The notes: generated by a model not told the origin, from the sequence alone. A DNA stretch of 43,203 nt from Bacteroidales bacterium (GCA_027858835.1 JAQIBY010000014.1:1-43203), one strand, 5' to 3'. Shown: positions 9,001-17,065, counted from the stretch's first letter. Translations and numbers: made by a program.

Positions 9001-11574
9001 GATAAAAGACCGAATACGAACACAATTAAAGCCATTATTAGAGAAACGAATGATGAATTAACCCAGGTTGAAGTGGAAAATCCATTTGTTAATCCGGTTA
9101 ATCAAAGTAATGCGCCTTTAATTGTTGAAAAAGATGAGCAAGCGCGTGAGTATGCATTTCAATTAACCGACTCTTTATTTGGCACACGGGAAGTTGTGCG
9201 TACAAAAATTAAGGAAAATCCGGAATCAGAGGAACTTGCCGAATTACGTCGCCAAGAAGATGCAATCCGCTTTGAAATTGCAGAGGAGGTTACAGATATT
9301 TATAGTCAGGCTCAACCTGTGCTTAATCGTAAAATCCAAAAAAATCAGGAAACAATCGAGTATTTACAAGATATCGGATTAATAAACGAACGACAAATTC
9401 CCGGTTTAGTGGATGATATTGATCCGGCAACCTACTCGGCAAACCCCAACATGACGCCGATTCAAATTCATCGAAACATTACCCGTTTGGCAAATCACAT
9501 GAATGCACAAATGGAGCTATTGCAAACACAGGAAGCCTTGATAAATACCGTACGAACTAATCCTTCTAATCCCATTCCTGGCGCATGGTTCGACTTGGTG
9601 AACAAAATGAATCGTTTGGCAGAACCAAAAATTCCTGTTGACAAAAACTTTACGGACATTCAGCTCGAAACCTATGAAGCAGCAGGCATTGCACTCCCTC
9701 CTTCAGAGCGGAAAACAAAAGAAAAGTTAGAAAACCGAATCGCTAAGTCTGAAGGGAAAATTAATGAAATTCAAGAAGCAATTGCTGAAATACGTAATTC
9801 CGAAACGGTGGATGATCGCAGTTTGAAACAGTTGGAGAAACTTGAAGAAAAACAAACCAAAGAATCTGTCAAACAAACTGAATATAAAGTGGAACGCCAA
9901 GGCTGGTATTTTAATCTTAAGGAAAAATCTGCCGGTGATAATCCGCTTGTCGAAACGGTTTACAGCATTGCAGACAGTTTGAATCAAGTCGCATCAAAAC
10001 AACTTGAAATTATTCAGGAAAATGAGCCGGAACCCGAATTGAAATTTAAACAATTGCAGTATGCGCACGGATTGTTGATTGAAGCCAATCAATTAATACA
10101 AAGTGTTGAAATGCATGAGCGCAATGAAATTTCTGATGATGCTTTAACTGCTTACATTAAAACGTATCGTCCTGAATCCGAGGATGTTTCTGTAGATGAT
10201 GAGCTGATTGCGGAAAACAATGAAACCCAAGATGTTGTCGATGATACAGAAATAGGTGATGCGACAGATGATATTTTTGATGAGCAGGATGAAAATCCGC
10301 AAAATGACACCGATGAATTTGTTGATACAGAACCAGATGACACAGAAGACCAAATTACAGAAGTAATAGATGTTGAAACAGATTTAGACGATGCTTCTGA
10401 AATCGAAAATGCAGAACAAAACACCAATCAAAATGATATTGAGCAGGATGCAGATCAAACAGATTCACAGGATTTAGTTGAAGCAGATGAGGTCGAAGAC
10501 AAAAATCAGGAAAATGTTTCCATTGAACAACAAGATGTTGATCCAGATGATGAACAGGCAATGCAAACGGATAATAATACGGTGATTTCCGATGATGCAT
10601 TGTATTATCGAATTCAAATGGTTGCATATTCGCGTCCCTTAAATGATACAGCATTTCGTGGGATTTCACCGGTGGTGGATGAACAGGTTCCGGGACAAAA
10701 TATTTATCGATATCTTGCCGGGAAATTCTACAATAGCAATTCATGGCGCAATGCTTTGCCTTTGGTGAAAAATCAGGGTTTTACGGATGCTTTCCCTGTT
10801 GCATATTTAAACAGAGAACGCATCAGTCTAGCCAGAGCGAGAGATTTGCGCTATCTTGAAAAAGATTTGCCTGCCGAATTCCGTATTTTAACGGCAACTC
10901 AGGATGATTTCATTGCTCAACAGGACGAAACGGGAGCACAAGTTGATGTGGCGGCTGCAAATCAAATGACAGTTGTTCCCGTTTTGGAAGATAATCAATC
11001 CGCATTTTACAGCATACAGCTTGGAGCCTTTGGCAGAGCAGTAAATCAAGATAATATTCGTGGTGTTTCTGCTGATTTTTATCATCGTGAAGGCAATGGA
11101 TATTACAAATATTACCACGGGAAATACAGAAGTTACGATCAGGCATTGCAAGAAAAAGGCATTGTTAATCGCAGCATTGCGGATGCATTTATTGTCACAT
11201 TCAGCGGAGGTGAGCGTGTGCCGAGAGCAGAAGCAGATGCAGCTATACGAAACGCACCACCTATTGCAGATACCCAGGAGCAAGATGCTGATGTCTCATC
11301 AAATGGAATCCGTTTCCGGATACAAATCGGTGCATTTTCAAATCCGATATCTCCAGAGCAACTACAGAATTACCGTGAAGCATTTACTCCTTATCCGATA
11401 GGAAATATCAATAGGGGTAATATTACAATTTATTTTATTGAAGGATTTGAATCATATGAAACCGCAGGGCAAGCGTTGAAAATCATGGTGCGTCCGCTTG
11501 TTGGCGATGCTTTTGTTACTGCATGGCGCGGCGATACAAAAATTACCATACGAGAAGCCTTGCAAGCTGAGTAG
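6091..11574 (+). CDS. Giant secreted TPR / PD40-like / coiled-coil / triple SPOR-like protein
   Basis: The 1827-aa protein has, in order: a signal peptide ending ARA|Q at about residue 28; TPR-like helices at about 35-150; PD40-like propeller blades at about 205-335 (LHPDGKQLFFCSKG, GGYDIFRSQW); a very long Glu/Lys-rich helical and coiled-coil region at about 410-1360; an Asp/Glu-rich linker at about 1364-1500; and three C-terminal repeats at about 1505, 1639 and 1742 starting YYRIQMVAYS, FYSIQLGAFG and FRIQIGAFS. The repeats resemble SPOR domains, which bind denuded peptidoglycan glycans. TPR plus PD40 recalls T9SS and gliding accessory proteins such as PorE, but the OmpA domain of PorE is absent. 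The only in-frame starts before the signal peptide are TTG (6091 or 6097), since an in-frame stop lies at 6082. It is divergent from bcp. The function is unknown and a periplasmic, wall-associated scaffold is inferred. Confidence 0.85.
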   Translation: MILTGYFRHILFLLSLVLLLLYSNARAQTVELDLKEQALLQAAEDSLEVENYQYARQVFSQLLSLHNDELYFRFKYAVCLVYLNSDLDQAIDYLKIAAQSGKMPEAYYYLGLANHYRYMFDKAINNYNKFLQSDLSSKEKEILPVYRQIAMAENGKMLVEYAYMLNVIDNKNLTMSDFFYSYNLDNMGGRFVRKHPDFQTRYDRKREKYPIMFISTDNNYILFSSYGKRGKTGKDLYEVKRQADGNWGDAEILGKIINTAEDEDFAYLHPDGKQLFFCSKGHNSMGGYDIFRSQWNEKKGNWGIPRNMDFPINSPMDDMLYVNDSADNYAIFASRRDSENERVSIYKILIKKDPQKRKVESMQDLIKTSKLQVNLLAAELETRDEDTPDNQFETDDETVDTTNLVLALNNSNDDEISPELTAYQNQKTELDENLQGLNTIRDELASEQNQFKQLVADAWASEDSLLALAGMDAVKVYDEKLSSLNADVEAFESMLQELNLQNDEIPQKTVQTKLDALADNAERLVEDYEDFDLISALEADNAKNQDKLTNLKSEIEEIKQSLSKEREEGTIKDITDKAIASHEQVRKAQKKQIAELSELEYDYQSLQAKQDESDLALSLIKENKNNLKSVDESVEIPLADIQVAEQKVTSARLNRLNKIQREIQQKNNNDFDIEPWFEQAEYQAVIEESLAKVGQTKTDDFPESLIAEKPDLETALVERNAASEEIKSIKEQLKTADEEQKPALWKAMNEQISHFEGNNEIIEAYVPDSDLVAENTDVDPEQSDNSFDVNPEPEIKYPDAFRSNNERERFVRETKNSLNAVNEKRKETETNLADFNETQSTQLSQVKLVNSQEELDALRESQKEIIQQAIDLNNSVLDEEQMLNKVLSNELYRFTEGSPGFDSVLKGQIEEAVRLADESESFEISARNNENPIRKMSFLDKGNEKIREANQVLRQLSQDIAGVEIAAESSDKRPNTNTIKAIIRETNDELTQVEVENPFVNPVNQSNAPLIVEKDEQAREYAFQLTDSLFGTREVVRTKIKENPESEELAELRRQEDAIRFEIAEEVTDIYSQAQPVLNRKIQKNQETIEYLQDIGLINERQIPGLVDDIDPATYSANPNMTPIQIHRNITRLANHMNAQMELLQTQEALINTVRTNPSNPIPGAWFDLVNKMNRLAEPKIPVDKNFTDIQLETYEAAGIALPPSERKTKEKLENRIAKSEGKINEIQEAIAEIRNSETVDDRSLKQLEKLEEKQTKESVKQTEYKVERQGWYFNLKEKSAGDNPLVETVYSIADSLNQVASKQLEIIQENEPEPELKFKQLQYAHGLLIEANQLIQSVEMHERNEISDDALTAYIKTYRPESEDVSVDDELIAENNETQDVVDDTEIGDATDDIFDEQDENPQNDTDEFVDTEPDDTEDQITEVIDVETDLDDASEIENAEQNTNQNDIEQDADQTDSQDLVEADEVEDKNQENVSIEQQDVDPDDEQAMQTDNNTVISDDALYYRIQMVAYSRPLNDTAFRGISPVVDEQVPGQNIYRYLAGKFYNSNSWRNALPLVKNQGFTDAFPVAYLNRERISLARARDLRYLEKDLPAEFRILTATQDDFIAQQDETGAQVDVAAANQMTVVPVLEDNQSAFYSIQLGAFGRAVNQDNIRGVSADFYHREGNGYYKYYHGKYRSYDQALQEKGIVNRSIADAFIVTFSGGERVPRAEADAAIRNAPPIADTQEQDADVSSNGIRFRIQIGAFSNPISPEQLQNYREAFTPYPIGNINRGNITIYFIEGFESYETAGQALKIMVRPLVGDAFVTAWRGDTKITIREALQAE

Positions 11575-11921
11575 GTGATTTCACTACTTGAAAAACCCCA
11601 TGTTTTATACAAAAAGCTAATTTAATTTGAGTTTTTAATTTGTTTTATAACTGCGCATGTGCTTTTTTGCTGGTTTGAATGGTTGTTTTAAGTGGTGTGT
11701 GAGTGTGCTTCTCTGTTTTTCTTTAAGTAGGTAGTGAGATTAGTATAAGTGTTTTGGGGATAATTTGTGATTTTATTCGTTTATAACCGTTAGTAACGGC
11801 TATTGCCCCATTTTACAATGGCTGTGTGATTTATACGAAAAAAACAGTTCTGCATTTAATGATTGACTAATTCGTAATGTAATCCAATCCGGGAGTTAGC
11901 AATGATAATGTGGCAGCATTT

Positions 11922-11965
11922 TGAGTTTCTTTTTGAAATGACTATTTCAAAATATTCGAAACTCA
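11922..11965. repeat. Long two-part inverted repeat upstream of the two-component genes
   Basis: The outer arms TGAGTTTC (11922-11929) and GAAACTCA (11958-11965) enclose inner arms TTTTGAAAT (11931-11939) and ATTTCAAAA (11944-11952) around a 4-nt loop. A 1-nt versus 5-nt internal bulge separates the two stems. This gives 17 perfect pairs within 44 nt. It lies upstream of the candidate response regulator promoter, so it is either part of an RNA transcribed from farther upstream or a DNA element. Confidence 0.6.
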
Positions 11966-12037
11966 GGAAGTGCACTTTTGTTCAGGTTCTTGGTTTAACT
12001 TAATAATTACTTAACTATAGTTCAAGATTATTTTCAT

Positions 12038-12045
12038 TAACTTTG
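12038..12045 (+). promoter_or_regulatory. Candidate -7 promoter element for the two-component operon
   Basis: TAACTTTG matches TAnnTTTG and lies 23 nt before the ATG at 12069, a spacing similar to the other candidate promoters in this window. No exact -33 TTTG is seen. Confidence 0.45.
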
Positions 12046-12068
12046 GAGATTATCAATTAGTATGAAAC

Positions 12069-12758
12069 ATGTTTAATGCAGAAGATTATACGATACTCCT
12101 TGTGGATGATGAAGCGGACATCATTGAGTTTTTAAGTTATAATTTACAAAAGGAAGGATATAAAATTCATAGTTGCAGTAATGGTAATCAGGCAATTTCT
12201 ATGGCAATTAAAGTAAAGCCTGATTTAATTTTACTTGATATTATGATGCCGATGAAAGATGGTATTGAAACTTGTCAAGAACTACGAGAAGTAAAAGGCT
12301 TGGAAAATGTATTAATTATGTTTTTAACTGCCCGTGCTGAAGATTATTCGCAGATTGCAGGCTTTGATGCCGGTGCTGATGACTATGTATCAAAACCCAT
12401 TAAGCCCAAAGTTTTACAGAAACGAATTAAGGCAGTATTGAAGCGTGCAAAAAAAATGCAAGAGGAAAATGAGCTGGTACAATATGGGGGATTCATACTC
12501 GACCATGATAGACACCTTGTCGTTATTGATGATGTTGAAATTAATTTGCCACGAAAAGAATTTAAACTCTTAAGTTTGCTTGCATCAAAACCATCAAAAG
12601 TTTTTTCCCGCGATGAAATATACAACCATGTATGGGGTGAGGATGTTATTGTCGGAGATCGAACCATTGACGTTCATATTCGCAAGATTCGTGAAAAAAT
12701 CGGAGACAATTATATCATAACGCTTAAAGGTGTTGGATATCGCTTAAATATTGATTAA
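12069..12758 (+). CDS. OmpR/PhoB-family response regulator
   Basis: The 229-aa protein has an N-terminal receiver domain with acidic pocket Asp13/Asp14, phospho-acceptor Asp57 (LLDIMMP), Thr87 and Lys109 (SKPI). A C-terminal winged-helix DNA-binding domain ends with DRTIDVHIRKIREKIG and a GVGYRL wing. It acts as a phosphorylation-controlled transcription factor. The partner histidine kinase starts 3 nt downstream. The signal and targets are not evident. The pair resembles PhoB/PhoR in size and order, but no phosphate-transport genes are nearby, so I do not assign that name. Confidence 0.95.
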   Translation: MFNAEDYTILLVDDEADIIEFLSYNLQKEGYKIHSCSNGNQAISMAIKVKPDLILLDIMMPMKDGIETCQELREVKGLENVLIMFLTARAEDYSQIAGFDAGADDYVSKPIKPKVLQKRIKAVLKRAKKMQEENELVQYGGFILDHDRHLVVIDDVEINLPRKEFKLLSLLASKPSKVFSRDEIYNHVWGEDVIVGDRTIDVHIRKIREKIGDNYIITLKGVGYRLNID

Positions 12759-12761
12759 TTC

Positions 12762-13808
12762 ATGCAAAATTATTCTGCAAATACCTTGGCATTTCGTGTT
12801 AGCTTAATTCTTGCAATTGTGCTAGTTGGCTTAGTTGTTGTTTTGAAATACAGTATGGGTTTATCAATCGAATGGACATTTATTGTAATTGTCACAGCTT
12901 GCTTTTTTATTATTTCCTTTTTTATCCTTAGAAACATACTTTATAATTTCATTTATCGTCGCATTCGCCTTATTTACAAATCCATTAGCAATATAAAAGA
13001 AGATGATAAAACCAAGCAAGAACCCTTTAATATGCACACTGATATGCTTCAACAAGTTGATCATGATGTGACAGCATGGGCTGAGAAAAGCAAAAAAGAA
13101 ATTGAGCAATGGAAACACATGCTTCAATATCGAAAGGAATTTGTTGGCAATGTGTCGCATGAACTCAAAACTCCGATTTTTAATATTCAGGGATATACAC
13201 TTACTCTCTTGGAAGGCGGCTTGGAAGATAAGCGAATTAACACCCGATATCTGTCCAAAATTGAAAAAAACATTAACCGTATGATTTCCATTGTCAGAGA
13301 TCTTGAGGCAATTTCTAAACTGGAGCATGGTGAATTGAGTTTGCGAATTATTGAGTTTAATCCCATTAATCTGGCACAAGATGTCATTGAAAATCTGGAA
13401 GAACGTGCTAATGAAAAGGATATAACTCTGGAAATTGTCCCGCATTATGAAAAAGCGCATCTTGTTGAGGCAGATCCTGAATATATTCGACAAGTTTTTA
13501 CGAATTTAATTCTGAACAGCATCAATTACGGGAAAGAAAAAGGACATACAAAAATTGAATTTTTTGATATGGATGATAATTTACTTATTGAAGTTACCGA
13601 TAACGGGATTGGAATTGCTGAAGAAAATATTCTACGAGTTTTTGAGCGGTTTTACCGTGTCGATAAAAGTCGTTCTACACAATCGGGTGGGACAGGACTC
13701 GGTTTGGCAATTGTAAAACACATTATCGAAGCTCATAAACAAACCATCAACGTTCGTAGTCGTATCGGAATTGGTACCACACTGGCGTTTACGCTTAGAA
13801 AGCATTAA
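12762..13808 (+). CDS. Membrane sensor histidine kinase
   Basis: The 348-aa protein has two N-terminal transmembrane helices (about residues 10-30 and 38-62) with almost no periplasmic loop between them. A HisKA domain follows with phospho-acceptor His133 in FVGNVSHELKTP. The HATPase_c domain has an N-box (NLILNSINYG), DNGIGI, and the G-box GGTGLGLAIVKHI. It should autophosphorylate and pass the phosphate to Asp57 of the response regulator encoded 3 nt upstream. The lack of a periplasmic sensor domain suggests sensing within the membrane or through a partner protein. The short linker between membrane and HisKA is highly charged. Confidence 0.95.
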   Translation: MQNYSANTLAFRVSLILAIVLVGLVVVLKYSMGLSIEWTFIVIVTACFFIISFFILRNILYNFIYRRIRLIYKSISNIKEDDKTKQEPFNMHTDMLQQVDHDVTAWAEKSKKEIEQWKHMLQYRKEFVGNVSHELKTPIFNIQGYTLTLLEGGLEDKRINTRYLSKIEKNINRMISIVRDLEAISKLEHGELSLRIIEFNPINLAQDVIENLEERANEKDITLEIVPHYEKAHLVEADPEYIRQVFTNLILNSINYGKEKGHTKIEFFDMDDNLLIEVTDNGIGIAEENILRVFERFYRVDKSRSTQSGGTGLGLAIVKHIIEAHKQTINVRSRIGIGTTLAFTLRKH

Positions 13809-13890
13809 AAAGAGGGTTGATTTTTAAAGACTAAAATTAATGGCACTTTTTTTGAATGATTTATTTAATATATTCGTAAAAATATGCATC

Positions 13891-14802
13891 ATGAAAAAAC
13901 TTGTATTGCTATTATCACTTGTCTTAATTGCAGGAGCTGCACTTCCCCAAGAAGTTGAATCACATAAACCCATGGGAAGATGGTGCTATAATATATTAAC
14001 AAAACGTATAGAAGGGCCTGAGAAAGATAAGCGCAGAATGAAAAAAGGAGTTCGCATCATCAGCAGAAAACATATTTCATCAAATCAGGCATACAAATTA
14101 ACCCTACTTTTTAATGAAGATGAATATCGCTTAGGGTTTGTAAAAGGACTTTATCCAAGCATTACAGATAAATCGAATGCAATTATAATGCTCGATGGGT
14201 TTGAAAAATTCTCTTATCAGACAATTCTATGGGAATACATTCAGGCTGAAAATCGAAAATTTGGAGTTGAGGAAACTGACATTACTTCTTATCAGGAATT
14301 TCTTGAAATGAGAGACAGGAAACGAGACAGACAATATGATGAAGATGATGATAAAGATCTTATCATTGAGGAAGAGGAAGTTGAAGAGAATGCAATAAGC
14401 GAACATACTGAAGAAGAGACCACTTCTGAAACAACAGAAACTGAACTTGAGGAAAATCAGATTGAAGCGAATACCAACTCGACCATTTTCCCGGATGCAG
14501 CAGCATACACTGGCAAAAACAAAGGCTGTGATAATTATTTAAGTGAGAAACCATTTTTGGCATTTGCGAATACCGTTGCACAATTTGATAATGATAAGGA
14601 AAAAGCAATTATTTGCATGGAATACACAGAAAAATATTGCTTTACGACATCGCAAGTCATGAAACTTGGAGTTATTATTGAAAATGAAGCCTCACGCTAT
14701 GTGTTTTTCAAAACAGCTCAGGATAAAGTTTACGATAAAGACAATTTTCGTTATGTGAAACAGCTGTTGACTAATGAACGGTTTATTGAAGAGCTCGATT
14801 AA
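13891..14802 (+). CDS. Secreted DUF4476-domain protein
   Basis: The 303-aa protein begins with a clear signal peptide (MKKLVLLLSLVLIAGAALPQ). I prefer this ATG to an in-frame one 17 codons upstream, which would put a non-signal extension before it. A basic N-terminal domain (about 25-140) is followed by a Glu/Thr-rich acidic linker (about 150-205). The C-terminal domain of about 90 aa has the pattern of DUF4476: FANTVAQFDNDKEKAI, then CFTTSQVMKLGVIIENEASRYVFFKTAQDKVYD. The function of DUF4476 is unknown. The gene follows the two-component pair on the same strand 82 nt on, and could be a target or a co-transcribed partner. A terminator follows. Confidence 0.75.
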   Translation: MKKLVLLLSLVLIAGAALPQEVESHKPMGRWCYNILTKRIEGPEKDKRRMKKGVRIISRKHISSNQAYKLTLLFNEDEYRLGFVKGLYPSITDKSNAIIMLDGFEKFSYQTILWEYIQAENRKFGVEETDITSYQEFLEMRDRKRDRQYDEDDDKDLIIEEEEVEENAISEHTEEETTSETTETELEENQIEANTNSTIFPDAAAYTGKNKGCDNYLSEKPFLAFANTVAQFDNDKEKAIICMEYTEKYCFTTSQVMKLGVIIENEASRYVFFKTAQDKVYDKDNFRYVKQLLTNERFIEELD

Positions 14803-14822
14803 TTAGTGTCTTACAATAATGT

Positions 14823-14850
14823 CCAAGATCTCCATTTTGGCTTTTTTATT
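14823..14850 (+). terminator. Terminator after the DUF4476 gene
   Basis: CCAAGAT (14823-14829) and ATTTTGG (14834-14840) form a 7-bp stem with one G-U pair and a 4-nt loop, followed by CTTTTTTATT. It lies 20 nt after the stop codon. Confidence 0.65.
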
Positions 14851-14876
14851 ATAGTTTTTTCAATCGACAAAAACGG

Positions 14877-14905
14877 CGATAAAAATCAATTATTGATTTT
14901 TATCG
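14877..14905. repeat. 29-bp near-perfect palindrome upstream of corA
   Basis: The arms CGATAAAAATCAA (14877-14889) and TTGATTTTTATCG (14893-14905) match perfectly across 13 bp with a 3-nt centre (TTA). It ends 21 bp before the candidate -7 element of corA. There is no T run on the plus-strand side, and the previous gene already has its own terminator. An operator site is therefore the more likely reading, although a hairpin in a read-through transcript is possible. Confidence 0.7.
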
Positions 14906-14926
14906 AACAACAGAGAGTCTTTTGTG

Positions 14927-14934
14927 TATATTTG
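14927..14934 (+). promoter_or_regulatory. Candidate -7 promoter element for corA
   Basis: TATATTTG matches TAnnTTTG. It lies 14 nt before the ATG at 14949 and downstream of the alternative TTG at 14922, which argues for the ATG as the real start. Confidence 0.5.
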
Positions 14935-14948
14935 ATAAAAACTTTACC

Positions 14949-16013
14949 ATGTCAAGATATTTTACCAAACGAACAATAAACCGCGGGAAAGCACCAGGCT
15001 CATTAGTTTTTATCGGAGAGAGAAAATCAGATGAAACAATTTTGAATCTCATACAATATAACGAGAAAGAGATTGACGACTTTATTATTGCTGAATCTGA
15101 CCTTGAGTCCATTCCCGAAAAAATCGACACCGAGAAAACTTCATGGCTGAATTTGGATGCACTGCACAATCTGGAACTGATGAAGTTTATCAAATCGCAT
15201 TTTCATATTCATCCATTGCTAATGGAGGATATTCTTAACACGGGTCAACGTCCTAAAGTTGAGGATTTTGACAATTGCAGCTTAATCAGCATGAAAATGT
15301 TGCAACTTGAAGGAGATGAAATCGCTGTTGAGCAAGTAAGTTTTGTGCTGAGTGAAGGTTTGCTCTTGAGTTTTCAGGAACGTCCCGGCGATTTATTTGA
15401 TCTGGTACGAAAGCGCTTGGTTGAAGCAAAAGGTCGTATCCGCACAGCAGGTGCAGATTATTTGTGTTACGCATTGATGGATACTTTGGTTGACCATTAT
15501 TTTGATATCATCGGGCAAGTTGGAGATAAGGTAGAAGACCTAGAAGATGTGATTCTAAATCATCAAGATCAGAATATCTCAACTACAATTTACAAATATA
15601 AACGGGAATTTCGTGTTTTACACAAAGCCATTTTGCCGGTTCGGGATATGCTTCTAAAAATACTAAAATCCGAAGACAATCAATTCAAACAAGAAAACAG
15701 GCAATATCTTCGTGATTTACTCGACTTGTGTCAACAAGCTCTTGAATCAGTTGAGAGTTATCGGGAGCAATTATCGGATTATCACAACACATACAATACC
15801 ATCGTAAACAACCGCATGAATGATGTGATGAAAGTGCTTACTGTTTTTGCATCAATATTTATTCCCTTAACCTTCATTGCCGGTGTTTACGGAACCAACT
15901 TTGAAAACATCCCAGAATTAACTTATAAATACGCCTACTTTATTATGTGGGCCTTTTTTGTAGTTATAATTGTTGGCATGGTTATTTACTTCAAGCGAAA
16001 TAAATGGCTGTAA
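14949..16013 (+). CDS. corA: CorA-type magnesium/cobalt transporter
   Basis: The 354-aa protein has the CorA layout: a large cytoplasmic alpha/beta N-terminal domain, a long stalk helix (about 195-290), then two C-terminal transmembrane helices (MKVLTVFASIFIPLTFIAGVYG and YFIMWAFFVVIIVGMVIYF). It ends in a short basic tail, KRNKWL. CorA forms a homopentamer that imports Mg2+. The signature after the first helix reads YGTNFENIPEL, so the usual Gly-Met-Asn selectivity motif is Gly315-Thr316-Asn317 here. The start is set at ATG 14949 because a promoter-like TATATTTG overlaps the codons of the longer version. It converges on thiL with a 3-nt gap. Confidence 0.93.
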   Translation: MSRYFTKRTINRGKAPGSLVFIGERKSDETILNLIQYNEKEIDDFIIAESDLESIPEKIDTEKTSWLNLDALHNLELMKFIKSHFHIHPLLMEDILNTGQRPKVEDFDNCSLISMKMLQLEGDEIAVEQVSFVLSEGLLLSFQERPGDLFDLVRKRLVEAKGRIRTAGADYLCYALMDTLVDHYFDIIGQVGDKVEDLEDVILNHQDQNISTTIYKYKREFRVLHKAILPVRDMLLKILKSEDNQFKQENRQYLRDLLDLCQQALESVESYREQLSDYHNTYNTIVNNRMNDVMKVLTVFASIFIPLTFIAGVYGTNFENIPELTYKYAYFIMWAFFVVIIVGMVIYFKRNKWL

Positions 16014-16016
16014 GCA

Positions 16017-17045
16017 TTATCCTTTTATCGGATTCCATCCTTGCGCTTCAATTTTAACATCTTCTCCGTTTTCCGGAACGAGATAATGTCCTGATTCGGC
16101 ATGTGTCATATGTCCAATGATAGAAACCCCAGGTATTGCAACCAATTTTTCGTGTTGAGTTACCGGAACAGTAAATAACAGTTCATAATCTTCCCCACCA
16201 TTCATTGCGGCAATAATTGGGTCAAGATGAATTTCTTCAGCGCATAAGCGGGCTTCATAACGTATTGGAATTTTCTCCTGATAGATGCGACAACCCAAAT
16301 TAGATTGATTTGAAATGTGCAATATTTCTGACGACAAACCATCCGAAACATCAATCATAGCACTCGGAGTAACTTCGTGCTCTTTTAAAAGAGAAACAAT
16401 ATCACGTCTGGCTACCGGTTTTAACTGGCGCTGTAAAACATATTCGTAATTAGTCAATTTTGGTTGAATTTCCGGATCTTTCATATAGATTGCTTTTTCC
16501 CTTTCAAGAATTTGCAATCCGAGATAAGCTCCACCTAAATCACCTGAAACGCAGATTAAATCAGTTTCTTTAGCAGAATTTCGCTTAATTGCCTTGCCCT
16601 TTTCAACCGAGCCGATGGCAGTTATACTGATAACAAGTCCTGTTAATGAGCTGGTGGTATCACCGCCAACCATATCAACTTGATGCTCACGACAAGCTTC
16701 TTTCATCCCTTCATACAATTCTTCAATTGCTTCAACCGTGAATTTTGAAGAGATTGCTATCGAAACAACCACTTGTTCCGGCTTTCCGTTCATGGCATAA
16801 ATGTCGCTCAAATTAACGATAATGGATTTATAACCAAGATGTTTCAGCGGAGTGTAAACCAAATTGAAATGTATGCCTTCCATAAGCAAATCAGTACTCA
16901 CTAAACTTTCCTTATTGTCATAATCAATAATGGCGGCATCGTCACCGATTCCATAAACCGTACTTTCATTTTGTGTTTTTATATTTTCTGTCAGATGACG
17001 AATCAGACCAAATTCTCCGAGCGCTTCGATGCGTGTTTTTTTCAT
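16017..17045 (-). CDS. thiL: Thiamine-monophosphate kinase
   Basis: The 342-aa protein matches ThiL, which phosphorylates thiamine monophosphate to the active cofactor thiamine diphosphate. Diagnostic segments are GIGDDAAIID near residue 32, STDLLMEGIHF, VNLSDIYAMNGKPE, DMVGGDTTSS (metal and ATP binding in the PurM/ThiL fold), SGDLGGAYLGL, AMIDVSDGLSSEI and AMNGGEDYELLF. No other thiamine genes are in the window. It is a single minus-strand gene, convergent with corA and divergent from the secreted repeat protein at 17222. A TACTTTTG promoter-like element lies 20 nt upstream. Confidence 0.97.
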   Translation of the reverse strand: MKKTRIEALGEFGLIRHLTENIKTQNESTVYGIGDDAAIIDYDNKESLVSTDLLMEGIHFNLVYTPLKHLGYKSIIVNLSDIYAMNGKPEQVVVSIAISSKFTVEAIEELYEGMKEACREHQVDMVGGDTTSSLTGLVISITAIGSVEKGKAIKRNSAKETDLICVSGDLGGAYLGLQILEREKAIYMKDPEIQPKLTNYEYVLQRQLKPVARRDIVSLLKEHEVTPSAMIDVSDGLSSEILHISNQSNLGCRIYQEKIPIRYEARLCAEEIHLDPIIAAMNGGEDYELLFTVPVTQHEKLVAIPGVSIIGHMTHAESGHYLVPENGEDVKIEAQGWNPIKG

Positions 17046-17065
17046 AACTGCTTATCTTTAATTTG

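Larger units (their letters stand above)
11575..12068. other. 494-nt structured intergenic region
   Basis: I see no credible gene between the giant protein and the response regulator. The region holds several possible hairpins: CCGTT/AACGG (11787-11799), CCATT/AATGG (11808-11821), and a long two-part hairpin at 11922-11965. A candidate promoter element for the response regulator lies at 12038-12045. It could hide an unrecognised small RNA or long leader, but I recognise no known RNA family. Confidence 0.6.

Noticed and set aside
7000-11400. Many open frames on the opposite strand or in other frames inside the giant coiled-coil gene, some Ser-rich
   Set aside because: They arise from the biased Glu/Asp/Gln codon use of the real gene, lack plausible protein composition, and overlap a well-supported protein.
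12069-13808. Naming the pair PhoB/PhoR
   Set aside because: The domain layout fits, but there are no phosphate genes or pho-box evidence in the window.
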